Positions 10,441-21,340 of a stretch of 64,000 nt of DNA are shown in pieces; within the stretch, counting starts at the first letter, position 1, and each line of letters opens with the position of its first letter. Under the pieces are notes generated by a model. That model worked only from the letters and a program-made list of their open reading frames with translations, was not told the DNA's origin and did no database searches. A program made the translations under genes and the position numbers. The DNA is from Doryteuthis pealeii (Eukaryota; Mollusca; Cephalopoda; Myopsida; Loliginidae), in contig CM042141.1 in the NCBI GenBank assembly GCA_023376005.1, positions 99,328,097 through 99,392,096 of the forward strand, written 5' to 3'.

Positions 10441-10939
10441 CAGACCACAGAGATATAATACTCTGATCTTAGAAAAAGGATCAGGGAATGACTCTTTTAC
10501 CTGACATAAAATATCTGTGCACTCTATGTAAGGTCAAAGTGGAGTACTGTTGGAATGAATTCAGAGTTTTTCTTCTAGACTGGTCGCCTAACCAAGGTTA
10601 AAGAGCCCAACTTACCCTACTATTTTTCTATGCCCGGATCAGAGTGTAGTATCTGTGTGTTCTATGAATAGTTTTTTTCTTTATATTTATAATGACTGCT
10701 ACATTCTGACATATGACAAACATCTTTACCACCTAAATTACAACTCAAACATCCTGATATACATATATATTTATTCAAGGGAAGATTCAATTATAGAAAG
10801 AAAATAAAGATTTGGTTGATATTTTAGGGAGACAAATGTAATTGTCTCCCCTTGGATTGTGGGTGTGGCTTCCCATATCTGTGGGTCACATGATAATTCC
10901 AAACTTTTTGTTTTGTCCCCCAATCTTTGAAGAGATAAT

Positions 10940-11545
10940 ACCTATTTGGTTTGGTTTGGTTTTACGGCATATCAACTGCTTTAATGCCGATAAAGTTGTG
11001 AAATAAATCAATTCTTAATGGATAATACAATTTTGTTTATCAACTCATGTTTTTTTATTTAACCCATAGATTGGATCCTAACAGGTACTACCACTCCGGG
11101 TCAGAGTGGACCAGGGAGCAATGGTGATGAAGGGGCGCTCCACATTCCCCAAACCTCCAAAACTGGAACCTCACCATCAGAGAGAGTTTAACGTCATTCC
11201 CAGGACATGTAGACCCTCAGTCACTGTCTTCTAGCACCCATATGATAAAAAGGGGTTGGGGCTTGCCATAAGGGCAATCATATAGGTGCTAGGGCTTTAC
11301 GTGACCAGCCGATTGATCATAGGGGGCCTCTCCAACCGCCCGTCTAGTCCAATAGGGCCAAAGTGGAGTATTGCATGTCATGAACTGCTCATCCACCTGG
11401 GCTCTATCCTTAAGCATCACAGGTAGCCACCCACGGCCAACAGGTGGCCCCATTGGAGGAGTCTTACCCCTCTGCAGAGGTGCAGTCGGTGCATTCTAAC
11501 GCTCCAGCCGACAGGGTGGGATAATACCTATGTTATGCGGTCCTC
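10940..11545 (+). repeat. 590-bp dispersed repeat, near-complete copy
   Basis: Landmarks in order: TTTACGGCATATCAACTGC, AACAGGTACTACCACTCC, GGGTCAGAGTGGACC, GCTCCACATTCCCC, CATATGATAAAAAGGGGTT, GTGACCAGCCGATTG, CAACAGGTGGCCCCATTGG, CCCCTCTGCAGAGG, CTCCAGCCGACAGGG. At least ten other full or partial copies occur in the window, the best at 52720-53315. I see no long ORF, tRNA box or terminal inverted repeat, so the class is unknown. Confidence 0.85.
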
Positions 11546-11550
11546 ACTAG

Positions 11551-11845
11551 TGAGCAAAAAGGACATATTTCTCAGCTCTGTTCATAGAAGAGAATAGAGA
11601 CAATTAGTCTCCAACTTCAACATAGCATTTATTACACCTCACCATGAAAATCCCTTAAGACACAGTAAGTCTTTTCTAACAAGAACTATCTCTTTTCAGT
11701 CTTCGTTTGTTGAGTGAAAAGGACATATTTCTCAGCTCTGTTCATAGAACAGAATAGAGACAATTAGTCTCTAACTTAGGCATAGCATTTATTACACCTT
11801 GCCATAAAAACCATGAAAGACACAATAAGTCTTTTCTAACCATTC
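11551..11845. repeat. Tandem direct duplication, 160-bp period
   Basis: The block AAAAGGACATATTTCTCAGC...CAATTAGTCTC...AGCATTTATTACACC...AGTCTTTTCTAAC occurs at about 11557 and 11717 with few differences. Confidence 0.88.
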
Positions 11846-12589
11846 TTACAGTATTTCTTCATTATACTCTGTTTGTTCATGAAACATATATATTGTTATT
11901 TCAATCCTATTGAGTTATAGACACATATATATACACATAGTTGTTATATGTTATGTATATTAAAGTTTCATATATGCATTATTCATGTGAGTTATTTGTC
12001 TTTTCTTGCCAAATGTTCAATGTTAGTGCATCTATGAATGCACTAATGCATTAGAAGGACTTAGTGTTGGTTTCAAACTAATACTCACTATTCTTATAAT
12101 ACTAGCAGGACCTGTGAATATACCCCAGTATGATAATTTAATTATTACAACATTTGATATATTTACTTAAGAGCTATTGCAAAATAGTTTAATATGTAAA
12201 AAGCATAATACTCTTGATTTAACTCTCTCTTACTCTTTTTTTCTTTCTTTCCTTCTTTTCATTATGTTTGATTGAAATAGATAAGTGTCATCACTTCTGC
12301 GCACCCACCCCATCCCTCTCTCTTTCTTTCTTTCTTTCTTATATTTTTTTCTGTATAGCATGTCATTTTTCTTCCCTTTTTTAATTTTTTATTTATGATA
12401 AAAACGGAAAATGTCCATTATTTAGCTGAGGTAATGACACTCATAAGAAATAAGAATTTGGCAGATAAGCAACACCAGATAATCAGGATTTACATTTTTA
12501 ATCAGAGTGTTTTGCAAAATGATAAGTATTAATATATAAATAAAAAGATAAAAATGAAAATAAAAAAAGCAAAGGATTACATTAAATAC
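11846..12589. other. Intron without recognised genes
   Basis: AT-rich with pyrimidine tracts (TTTC runs at 12240-12340) upstream of the intron end. No coding similarity seen. Confidence 0.5.
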
Positions 12590-12679
12590 CTGCACTTCAT
12601 CTTCGTCAGAAAGTTCCAAATTGAAATCAAGGCAGCTTAAACAACATGGAGACATTTTTCGCAACTTAAAGCAGATTTT
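12590..12679 (-). CDS. C2CD5: C2CD5 exon: FKLR.MSPCCL block
   Basis: Acceptor TTATTTTTCAG, donor GCAG|GTATTT. Thirty whole codons: KICFKLRKMSPCCLSCLDF and NLELSDEDEVQ. It matches vertebrate LYFKLRSMIPCCLCHVNF and SLPEDELIQ. Conserved Cys residues cluster here. Confidence 0.93.
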
Positions 12680-12784
12680 CTGAAAAATAAATTTTTTTTC
12701 AATATTTTACAGGAACTTTAAAAAAACGAATTTTTACAGTTTTCAATTTTATATAAGCTTCCACAAATATTCAACACAATATTC

Positions 12785-12925
12785 TGCTGTCTCTGCTGGG
12801 AGAATAGTTGGATGCATACCTTTCCCAAAGGTATTAGTGCTATGTGAAATGCAAACAACTTTGTCCAGGATTTGAAATTGTCCTGCTGTATCTATTTCCT
12901 ATGACAATAACCATTACACTACATA
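12785..12925 (-). repeat. SINE B (tRNA-like) copy
   Basis: On the minus strand: GTGTAATGGTTATTGTCATA, then AAATCCTGGACAAAG, then GGTATGCATCCAAC. The first two resemble tRNA A and B boxes. Other copies: 17260-17450 (+), 23900-24165 (-), 32500-32740 (-), 45778-46010 (+), 46550-46830 (-). Confidence 0.65.
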
Positions 12926-12928
12926 CCT

Positions 12929-12930
<2 letters not shown>

Positions 12931-12968
<38 letters not shown>

Positions 12969-13319
12969 CACAATGCCTTTTTTCGATACACACACTCACA
13001 CAGTCTCATACTCACACCGTAAAAGAGAATATTTGACGTCATATTTCAAACCGTCCACTTTTTTCAGCGTCCTTTCTTCAAATTTCAAATTTTGAACAGA
13101 CTGATAAACAAGGACTATCACTTGCTTTTCTCCTTATTCTGTGATAAAAAAATTTTTTTATCACCTTCCATATACCAACAAATGGCCTGAAGATGATCTA
13201 ATTAATAGATCGAAACACTGCAGCGTCGGCCAATAAACTTACCACTCAACTTATTTAAACCTGTGTTTTTTTCAATTTTCTTAATATACTACATACCGTC
13301 AGATTCACTTCCATCTCTT

Positions 13320-13365
<46 letters not shown>
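12931..13365. repeat. Two (AT)n tracts and unclassified sequence
   Basis: AT runs at 12931-12965 and 13329-13365. Between them, AATAGATCGAAACACTGCAG with GTCGGCCAATAAACTTA resembles the arm of the inverted pair at 44222-44740. Confidence 0.7.
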
Positions 13366-13366
<1 letters not shown>

Positions 13367-14049
13367 TAGAAAATACTGTGTGTGAATGAATTTGGTAGTA
13401 TCTCCCAAGATTTCCAGAAATGGAGTGTCATATCAATAACATCCACTTGTTTTGGGGGGTGGGGGGATACAATCTGCGGATTCTAAGATCCGGTTGGCTT
13501 AAATGTAGAATATATTAAACAAGGAATATCAACTGCAATAGGATTCCAAAATTATTTCTAATTTGATGATGGGTAACGACTTGTCTCACTAAGGAGAGTG
13601 TTTAAATATTTCATCATAGTTCATCTGATAAAGACGTTAATTTTAAAAAAAGATCATATTTTGAGGCAATAGAATATAATAACAAACAAGAAGTCACCAG
13701 TATCTACGAAACGAATCCTTTATCAGCCGACAGGGACCTGCACTAGCAATGACTTCAATGACACAGAGAAATGTTTGCCTGATACAATTGGGGGTTCTGA
13801 AAATTCTGACTCAGATGTCCATAATGCCGACCATTGTCAAATAAAAAACAAAATGAACCACGACTCGAAAGAGACTCATCTCACTTTAATGGAGGAATTA
13901 CTATGGGTTGGTTTTAAAAAAATAGAGAAGTAATGAAATACCAACAAAATAAGAGACTCAGTCTCTACTGCATATTTAAAATTTATTAACTTTGTTCTTC
14001 TTTAAAGAAATACTTATATCTGTTAAAATATTTTAAACCTATTTAAACC

Positions 14050-14135
14050 GGAAATCATATGAAATAGCAGAGGTGGTCACTACTAGAATAGGCTTAGTAC
14101 TAATTAGTGATCATCCTCCACACATTAATTAATCA
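14050..14135 (+). repeat. Dispersed repeat D
   Basis: GGTGGTCACTACTAGAATAG followed by CTAATTAGTGATCATCC. Same text at 46005-46060 (+) and 52030-52085 (+), and inverted at 27495-27560. Class unknown. Confidence 0.7.
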
Positions 14136-14261
14136 TTTGTTGTGTTTTTTGTAAAAAAATGTAATGTGTGAAAATAAACATATTTCTTCTTCTTCTTCAT
14201 CTTCTTGATGAAGCTGATTTAAATTTATTTGATCCGAAACTTCTTCAGATGTTAAAAATAA

Positions 14262-14575
14262 ACAGGAGGAGTCCCCATAATGGTTGGTGGGTTGGATTTT
14301 ATAGCATGTCAACCCTTAGGTTATTTGATAAAATAGGGTTTGATATGACCAGCCTACTGATCAGAGGGGCCCTCTCCAATCACCCGCCTGGACTAAGTAA
14401 GGACCAAAGTGAAGTGTTGCATGTCATGGACTGCTCAACCACCAAGATTTAATTCTTAAGCATCATGGATTTGCCCCCCACAGCCAACAGGTGGCCCCAT
14501 GGGAGGAGGGGATTTTTTACACCTCTGCAGAGGGGCAGTTGGTGTATTCTACAACCCCAGCCAACAGAGCGATTC
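14262..14575 (+). repeat. 590-bp dispersed repeat, partial copy
   Basis: TATAGCATGTCAACCC, GACCAGCCTACTGATC, CAACAGGTGGCCCCAT, CCTCTGCAGAGG, CCAGCCAACAGAG; the middle is deleted. Confidence 0.8.
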
Positions 14576-14917
14576 CATGATGGACAATATACTGGACTGC
14601 AACAAGTTTGAATTCCAGTCTTGTTATTACATTTACTTTCAGACTAATACACTTGGGAAAGGTATGAACCCAGCAACTATGAGTTAAATAGTAACATGAC
14701 TGTTCTTCTACAAGGAGGGCTTTGGCATAAAATAACTCATGAAGGTTGATATGCCATTAAATGAAGAAATCAAATCAAATTCTGTACCAAAGTAAAAGCC
14801 CAAAGATTTCTTACAGTTCTTCTACAAGGATAGCTTTGGCATTTAATAACCCATGAAGGTTGATATGCCATTAAACAATGAAACCTCAAAAGAAAGAGCT
14901 CTTTAATATAGCACTGA

Positions 14918-15016
14918 AGATTATATATATATATATAATCTTCAGTGCTATATTTTTTTCCACTTTTTTCTTTCAACTTTATTTATTTATTGATTTTTTT
15001 TTTTTTCAGTTTTCAA

Positions 15017-15054
<38 letters not shown>

Positions 15055-15113
15055 TTAAAAACTGAAAAAAAAATCAATAAATAAATAAAGTTGAAAGAAA
15101 AAAGTGGAAAAGA
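14918..15113. repeat. Two adjacent palindromes centred on (AT)n
   Basis: First: TATAGCACTGAAGATTATAT and its inverse (14908-14952). Second: the CCACTTTTTTCTTTCAACTT arm (from about 14959) and its inverse AAGTTGAAAGAAAAAAGTGG (to 15110), arms about 65 bp, centred on (AT)n at 15019-15051. The second ends about 45 bp before an exon. Confidence 0.92.
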
Positions 15114-15157
15114 AATACACAAAATTTTTTTTAAAAGAATATTTTGACAAACCGTAC

Positions 15158-15244
15158 CCTTATTAAATGGTTAAAAAGATCGGAGAAATCCTTGACTGTC
15201 ATCGGATTTTTCTGACATTTTCCGCGCCACACATGAGTAAACAT
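15158..15244 (-). CDS. C2CD5: C2CD5 exon: MFTHVWRGK segment
   Basis: Acceptor TATTTTAATACAG, donor AAGG|GTACGG. Twenty-nine whole codons: MFTHVWRGKCQKNPMTVKDF then SDLFNHLIR. Vertebrate C2CD5 has MFTSVRVIRL followed by NFNDLCENLLKS, so the start and the F-x-D-L helix are conserved and the middle is diverged. Confidence 0.88.
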
Positions 15245-16002
15245 CTGTATTAAAATAGAAAGATTTAGAATTAGTTTATATATCAGAAGGAAATTATATC
15301 TTCTATAAATAGATAAGTAAAATATACAACAGCATATATAAATGTATATAAAAAGTGCATAATTGTAACTTTCAATTATCACAAACAAGAAGTGGATGAA
15401 TTTCTTTTAAAGATTGATAGACTGGTGTAGTTAATAAGAGTGATAATATTCATTGTATATTGTGGTTAGAATATAAAAAGGCATTTTGATACTAAGCACC
15501 AGAAAGTGTGTGTATGTATGTGTATATATATATATATATATGCATATACTTTACTTATTAGTTTTAGTTTCCTTGCGGATTTGTATGAATATATATATCT
15601 TATATATATATATATATATACATATAAATTGTTTTGTTTTTTTTCCAAATATTGTACCAATAGATTATTTTTGGTTGGTGCGATTATCTTGGTCTTTTCT
15701 TTTTTTTCCCTTAAAAGTCAAGGTGAACCTGGGAGTAATAGCAATAAAGGTGTATTCCACACTCCCCAGAGCTCCTGAATTAGAACTTCACCATTAGATG
15801 CAGTGATCTAATGAGAACCGGTGCTTTCAACATGACTTGACCGTAATAAATCTCTATGTAATCCGAGTATATGTACTTTCGATTTTTATGCAAATTAATA
15901 TAGAAAAGTTAAAAATGTTTCTCTCAAATAATTCTGGTAGGTACTGTGGACTAATATCATTACTTACTTTAGTGCTTTGTTAATAATAGTGTTAAATATG
16001 TA

Positions 16003-16562
16003 CACGAGGTATGTCAGAAAAGTTCCAAGTTGACCGCATTCTTTGATGTGAGGGGCATTGTCCACTGTGAGTTCTTGCCACATGGCCAGACAATCAACCA
16101 GCATGTTTACAAAGAGATACTGCAGTGTTTTCTTTGTTCAGTGCATAAGAAGAGGCAAGAGATGTGTCAGGACAACTTGTGGGTGCTTCACCATGACAAC
16201 ACACCTGCGCACACTGCCCTGGGTATTCGAGAGTTACTGGCCCAGAAAAACATTGCTGGAGCAATCTCCCTACTCACCCGATTTGGCTTCTTGTGATTTT
16301 TTCCTCTTCCCCAAGCTCAAGGGGGTCATCAAGGGAAACCGTTTTGAGGATGTGCACGACATCAAAAAAGCTGTGACGACAGAGCTACGGAGAATCCTGG
16401 AAGAATCCTTCCAGGAGTGCATGCAAGCATGGCAGAGAAGGATGGGAAAGTGTATTAGACTCCAGGGGGATTACTTTGAAGGGGATAAATTGTAGGTTGT
16501 AGTTTGGATTTGAAATAATTTTTTTGTGACACCAGTCCTGGAACTTTTCTGACGTACCTCGT
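16003..16562 (+). mobile_element. Internally deleted mariner-type transposon
   Basis: Inverted ends CGAGGTATGTCAGAAAAGTT and AACTTTTCTGACGTACCTCG bracket 560 bp. Only the C-terminal half of a transposase remains, in two frames joined by a frameshift near 16262. HHDNTPAHTA carries the second catalytic Asp and SPYSPDLASCDFF the third, about 33-34 residues apart, as in the D,D34D group. The DNA-binding domain and first Asp are gone. Antisense to C2CD5, inside an intron. Confidence 0.85.
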
Positions 16563-16662
16563 ATGTGCCTATATTAAAATCTGTGCAAATTAAAGAGTGT
16601 ACACACACACACACACACACAAAAGCAACAATATATAGTAGACTTAAACATAATATACTTAC

Positions 16663-16785
16663 TTGTAAATTACAAACAATATTAGTGACTCCTGGCAGAG
16701 ATTCCGTATTACATATCTCAAATCCGCCTGGTGCTGTGAAATCATCTAATATTAACGAGACAGTCTCATCTTTAGCATCATCAAC
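16663..16785 (-). CDS. C2CD5: C2CD5 exon: PGGFEICNTE block
   Basis: Acceptor TTGTATTTCAG, donor TACAA|GTAAGT. Forty-one whole codons: VDDAKDETVSLILDDF, TAPGGFEICNTESLPGVTN, IVCNLQ. It matches vertebrate IDDTDAMEDVHSLLTDVPPPSGFYSCNTE and LPGINN. The surrounding open frame extends into intronic low complexity on both sides, but only this part is conserved. Confidence 0.93.
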
Positions 16786-16833
16786 CTGAAATACAAATGC
16801 AAAATATTCAACATGCCAAAGCACTGAAGAAAA

Positions 16834-16945
16834 AAAAATAAGAAAAAAAAAAGAAAAAAAAGAAAAAAAAAAAGAAAAAAAAATTTTAAAAATAAAAAAA
16901 GAAGAAAAAATAAAAAATAAAAATAAAAAAATAAAATAAAAATCA
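16834..16945. repeat. A-rich low-complexity tract
   Basis: Poly-A with scattered G or T. On the transcript strand it is a long T-rich tract about 50 bp upstream of the exon at 16663-16785, so it may extend that exon's polypyrimidine region. Confidence 0.85.
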
Positions 16946-16980
16946 GTCAGGTTAAAAAGAGAGAGAATTATACTTTCATT

Positions 16981-17218
16981 AGGGAGCCAGTTTAGCTCAA
17001 TCGGTATCGCATCCACCTAGGAATTGTAAGGTTCTGGGTTCAATATCAGTCCTTTCTAACTCAACATATGAGTAGCACAACTTGGCTAATCTGATCTGTG
17101 TAGTGCTCCACCTCAAAAAAAAAAAAAAAAAAATCTCCCAGGTTTTGCACTAGAGAAAAGGGAATAGACTCCCTCGCTGTTTGTCCAATATTGACAATAA
17201 ACTACTCCGCCGACTTTA
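16981..17218 (+). repeat. SINE A, tRNA-derived, full-length-like
   Basis: Head AGTTTAGCTCAATCGGTATC (A-box-like) and GGTTCTGGGTTCAATATC (B-box-like), then a body with AGTAGCACAACTTGG, CTCCACCTC, poly-A, CACTAGAGAAAAGGG and CAATATTGACAATAAACTAC. The cloverleaf is not intact, so it is not a tRNA gene. Confidence 0.82.
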
Positions 17219-17259
17219 CTACTACTATGAATGAATTATTCTAGTAAATCACTATAAGA

Positions 17260-17470
17260 GGTGTTTGTGGTATAACCATAATCATTATAAGAAATGGATT
17301 CAGTGACTTGAGTTCAAATCCTGGACGAGGTGGTTTTCATTTCATTTTGCCTGATGCCCCTGGGAAAAGCATGAATCCTTCTGTTCTTTCTTTGGGTAAA
17401 ATAGTTGGTTGGGCTGGGCTCTTTGACCATTACTATTTTAGTGAATTTGATCCTCACTGTGTGCCAGGCC
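17260..17470 (+). repeat. SINE B copy
   Basis: TGTGGTATAACCATAATCAT then GAGTTCAAATCCTGGACG, then GGGAAAAGCATGAATCC and GGGCTCTTTGACC, as in the copy at 45778. Confidence 0.65.
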
Positions 17471-17582
17471 TTTCTGGTATTGTGATATATTAAGCTTAGT
17501 ATATATTGATACCTAAATCACAAAGATCTTTCCCCAGAAATCAGTGAGTGCAAATAGCAATAAAAAATTTTTAAAAATTCGT

Positions 17583-17705
17583 CGGGGTGGCCTAAAGTCG
17601 GTATCAGCCAGACAGTGAGGGAGTCTATCCCTTTTTAACTAGCGCTAGACCAAGGAGATTTTTTTGGCATCTGAGGCTGAGCGCCACACCTACCATCAGC
17701 TCAGA
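17583..17705 (-). repeat. SINE A fragment
   Basis: GTCGGTATCAGCCAGACAG and CTAGCGCTAGACCA...CATCTGAGGCTGAGCGCC match the SINE A body inverted. Confidence 0.7.
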
Positions 17706-17799
17706 AATAGCAATAATGAGCTTAATCCTCGCAAAGTGTTCAAATAAAAACTTTTTTTCATGCTTTTACTAATCTATAAAATGTTGATTGATTGATTTT

Positions 17800-18653
17800 A
17801 ACAGCATGTCAATCCATCTGGGGTTATTTTATGCCTAAAGGTTAGGGAATCATGTTCATTGTATGTTCATATTTATATTTTTTGTGTAGTTGATTCTTTA
17901 GAGGTTTAGTTTTTTTGCACATGGTTTTATGATATCAAGTATTCCTATCAAATACAAATAATTTTTAAACAGATTTTTTCACCCTTAGATAGAACCCTAA
18001 CAGGTACTACCACTCTAAGTCAGAGTGAACCTGGGACTAATAGTAAATGTTTGCCATGTCTAGTTGGTTTAGTTTATTTGTTTAATGATATATCAATTCT
18101 TTATGGGTTATTTAATGCCTAAATGTGATTGATTTATAAATGTTCAATTTTAATAACTATATAAGCTATATAAAAGCTTTACTCTGCTTAAAAACTGACC
18201 TTGTGTCACATCCTGCCTATAGTGAAGGAGTTGGGTAAATACAAACATATCATTGTACAGATCAGATATCTAATACAAATAATTTGCACACAGTCGTATG
18301 GTTACAAGTATTCCTATCTGCTACCAAGTGTTGTTCCTTCTGGCATAGATTTCTCTATCCAAGTGTTATCTGTTATGGTCTCCCAAACACTGAGCTTAAA
18401 TGGACAGCTCTCTCTAACTGCCTTACTCAAGGTGGCTGTTGATTGGTCAATGCAAATTATCAACTAGTACCACAGTTGATCTTCTCCAAACAGCCAATTT
18501 ATCAAGGGTGAATAACTCAGTTATCCTAACAGTAATGACAATGGAGAAGTGACTCCACAGTACCCAGAGCTCCAGAACTGGAGTCTAAACACCTGACTAA
18601 GTTTAGTGTCATATCCCGGACACCAATCCCAACCATGTGAGCTGAAAATATTG

Positions 18654-18698
<45 letters not shown>

Positions 18699-19230
18699 AC
18701 AACTCAATATATGGTTCCATTCTATCAGGATATGAATGTATATTAGATAAGAACTAAAAATACACTGAAGATTTTTGTAGAATTCTATCAAATCAGAATA
18801 ACTTGAATTCCACTCAAAGAATTATCAGGTTTGGTTTGGTTGTTCTGTTTTACGGCATACCAACCCTTTTCGGGTCATTTAATGCTGAATCAAGTCATTT
18901 TGTTATCAGGTGAATTACAGTACCTGCTATTGCTTAAATGGTCACTCATCTAAGTATTGTACAGGATCATCACTGCTTAACTTTGGTGAGCTAGTGAGAA
19001 CCAGTGTTTTCAATGGGACTTGACTGTAAACAATAGTAGAGGTTGGTTGGTTGATTTTACGGCATACCAACCCTTTTCGGGTCATTTAATGCTGAATCAA
19101 GTCATTTTGATATAAGGTTACTTACAATACCTGCTGTTGATTAAATGGTCACTCATCTAAGTATTTAGCAGGCTGCTTAACTTTGGTGATCTAGTGGGAA
19201 CCAGTGCTTTCAACCTGACTTGACTGTAAG
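17800..19230 (+). repeat. Several partial copies of the 590-bp dispersed repeat
   Basis: Pieces at about 17805-17850, 17975-18035, 18060-18125, 18828-18925 and 19043-19110 each carry ACGGCATACCAACCC-like or ACAGGTACTACCACTC text. The last two are a direct duplication: CTTTTCGGGTCATTTAATGC, CAAGTCATTTTG and GGTCACTCATCTAAGTATT all occur twice, about 215 bp apart. An (AT)n lies at 18656-18691. Confidence 0.72.
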
Positions 19231-19338
19231 AAAGAATTATATGCCTGATTTATGTGAATTCCTTGTTAGCATAAAATCCGACTGAAGCATTGAAATTAGA
19301 GACAGAGAGAAAAGTATCTTTTTTAAACATTTTTTTAC

Positions 19339-19455
19339 CTCTAACACAAACGTATCCTTGTTTCCAAATGAAAGCTCAATGTCACCTTGATCATCATCAC
19401 TATCATCTGTATTGTTGCCGCCAATTCGTGAACCCAACTGACCTTGAACAATTTC
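19339..19455 (-). CDS. C2CD5: C2CD5 exon: acidic linker and KDTFVLEV block
   Basis: Acceptor TTCATTTTACCAG, donor TTAGAG|GTAAAA. Thirty-nine whole codons. The middle is an acidic Asp/Ser stretch (NNTDDSDDDQGDIELSF), then GNKDTFVLE continues into VDD of the next exon. Vertebrate C2CD5 has SQSESSDEVTELDLSHGKKDAFVLEIDD here, so the Ser/acidic character is conserved while the residues drift. The satellite array of the adjoining intron starts only about 35 bp upstream of the acceptor in transcript sense. Confidence 0.92.
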
Positions 19456-19489
19456 CTGGTAAAATGAAAAAAATAAATGGTATTCATTA

Positions 19490-21340
19490 TAAGTCATAAG
19501 GTGTTTCAGAAGAATTGATATCATTTTAAGTTACAAGGGGTTTCAGAAGAATTGATATTGTTTTAAGTTACAAGGGGTTTCAGAAGAATTGATATTGTTT
19601 TAAGTTACAAGGGGTTTCAAAAGAATTGATATTGTTTTAAGTTACAAGGTGTTTCAGAAGAAAAGAAGAATTGATATCATTTTAAGTTACAAAGGTGTTT
19701 CAGAAGTTAAGAAAAATTGATATCATTTTAAGTCACAAGGTGTTTCAGAAGAACTGATATTGTTTTAAGTTACAAGGTGCTTCAGAAGAATCGATATCAT
19801 TTTAAGTCACAAGGTGTTTCAGAAGTTAAGGAGAATTGATATCATTTTAAGTTACAAGGGGTTTCAGAAGAAAAGAAGAATTGATATCATTTTAAGTTAC
19901 AAGGGGTTTCAGAAGAAAAGAAGAATTGATATCATTTTAAGTTACAAAGGTGTTTCAGAAGTTAAGAAAAATTGATATCATTTTAAGTCACAAGGTGTTT
20001 CAGAAGAATTGATATTGTTTTAAGTTACAAGGTGTTTCAGAAGAAAAGAAGAATTGATATCATTTTAAGTTACAAGGAGTTTCAGAAGTTAAGAAGAATT
20101 GATATCATTTTAAGTCACAAGGGGTTTCAGAAGAATTGATATCATTTTAAGTAACAAGGGGTTTCAGAAGAAAAGAAGAATTGATATCATTTTAAGTTAC
20201 AAAGGGTTTCAGAAGAAAAGAATTGATATCATTTTAAGTCACAAGGCGTTTCAGAAGAACTGATATTGTTTTAAGTTACAAAGGTGTTTCAGAAGAACTG
20301 ATATCGTTTTAAGTTACAAATGTGTTTCAGAAGAACTGATATTGTTTTCAGTTACAAGGGTTTCAGAAGAATCAATATCATTTTAAGTCACAAGGTGTTT
20401 CATAAGTTAAGGAAATTGATATCATTTAAGTTACAAGGGGTTTCAGAAGTTAAGGAGAATTGATATCATTTTAAGTTACAAGGGTTTCAGAAGAATTGAT
20501 ATCATTTTAAGTTACAAGGGGTTTCAGAAGAATCAATATCATTTTAAGTCACAAGGTGTTTCATAAGTTAAGGAGAATTGATATCATTTTAAGTTACAAG
20601 GGGTTTCAGAAGAAAAGAAGAATTGATATCATTTTAAGTTACAAGGGGTTTCAAAAGAACAGAAGAATTGATATCATTTTAAGTCACAAGGCGTTTCACA
20701 AGAACTGATATCGTTTTAAGTTACAAAGGTGTTTCAGAAGAACTGATATTGTTTTAAGTTACAAGGTGTTTCAGAAGTTAAGGAGAATTGATATCATTTT
20801 AAGTTACAAGGGGTTTCAGAAGAATTGATATTATTTTAAGTTACAAGGGGTTTCAGAAGAATTGATATTATTTTAAGTTACAAGGGGTTTCAGAAGAAAA
20901 GAAGAATTGATATCATTTTAAGTTACAAGGGGTTTCAGAAGAATCAATATCGTTTTAAGTTACAAAAGTGTTTCAGTAGTTAAGGAGAATTGATATCATT
21001 TTAAGTTACAAGGGGTTTCAGAAGTACTGATATCATTTTAAGTTACATGGTGTTTCAGAAGAATTGATATCATTTCGTAAACTAATATCTTGGCCAATTC
21101 GTGTTTCATAAGAATTGATATTGTTTTAAGTTACAAAGTGTTTCAGTAGTTAAGAAGAATTGATATTATTTTAAGTTACAAGGGGTTTCAGAAGTACTGA
21201 TATCATTTTAAGTTACAAGGGGTTTCAGAAGAATTGATATCATTTTAAGTTACAAGGGGTTTCAGAAGTACTGATATCATTTTAAGTTACAAGGGGTTTC
21301 AGAAGAATTGATATCATTTTGTAAACTAATATCTTAGCCA
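19490..21340. repeat. Satellite-like array, about 45 units of 37 or 45 bp
   Basis: The consensus core is AAGTTACAAGGGGTTTCAGA followed by AGAATTGATATCATTTT (37 bp). A second unit type carries an extra 8 bp, AAAAGAAG or TTAAGGAG, before the AATTG. I count 45 GTTTCA-type cores. GTAAACTAATATCTTGGCCA interrupts at about 21078, and a near-identical sequence marks the right end at about 21322. The array begins about 35 bp from the exon at 19339-19455. Confidence 0.95.

Noticed and set aside
10199..10441. Open frames across TA-rich repeats (here and at other (AT)n runs)
   Set aside because: ATATAT reads as alternating Ile/Tyr with no stop; these are repeat artefacts.
16058..16495. Functional mariner transposase gene
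   Set aside because: Lacks the N-terminal half and the first catalytic Asp and is split by a frameshift.
16471..17016. 181-codon minus-strand open frame as one protein
   Set aside because: Only 16663-16785 is conserved and bounded by splice sites; the remainder translates an A/T-rich tract and mariner end.
16981..17055. tRNA gene
   Set aside because: A- and B-box-like sequences exist, but the acceptor stem and anticodon arm do not fold, and the same head occurs with a SINE body elsewhere.
19490..21340. CRISPR-like array
   Set aside because: Units are contiguous and similar throughout with no unique spacers, and the host is an animal.
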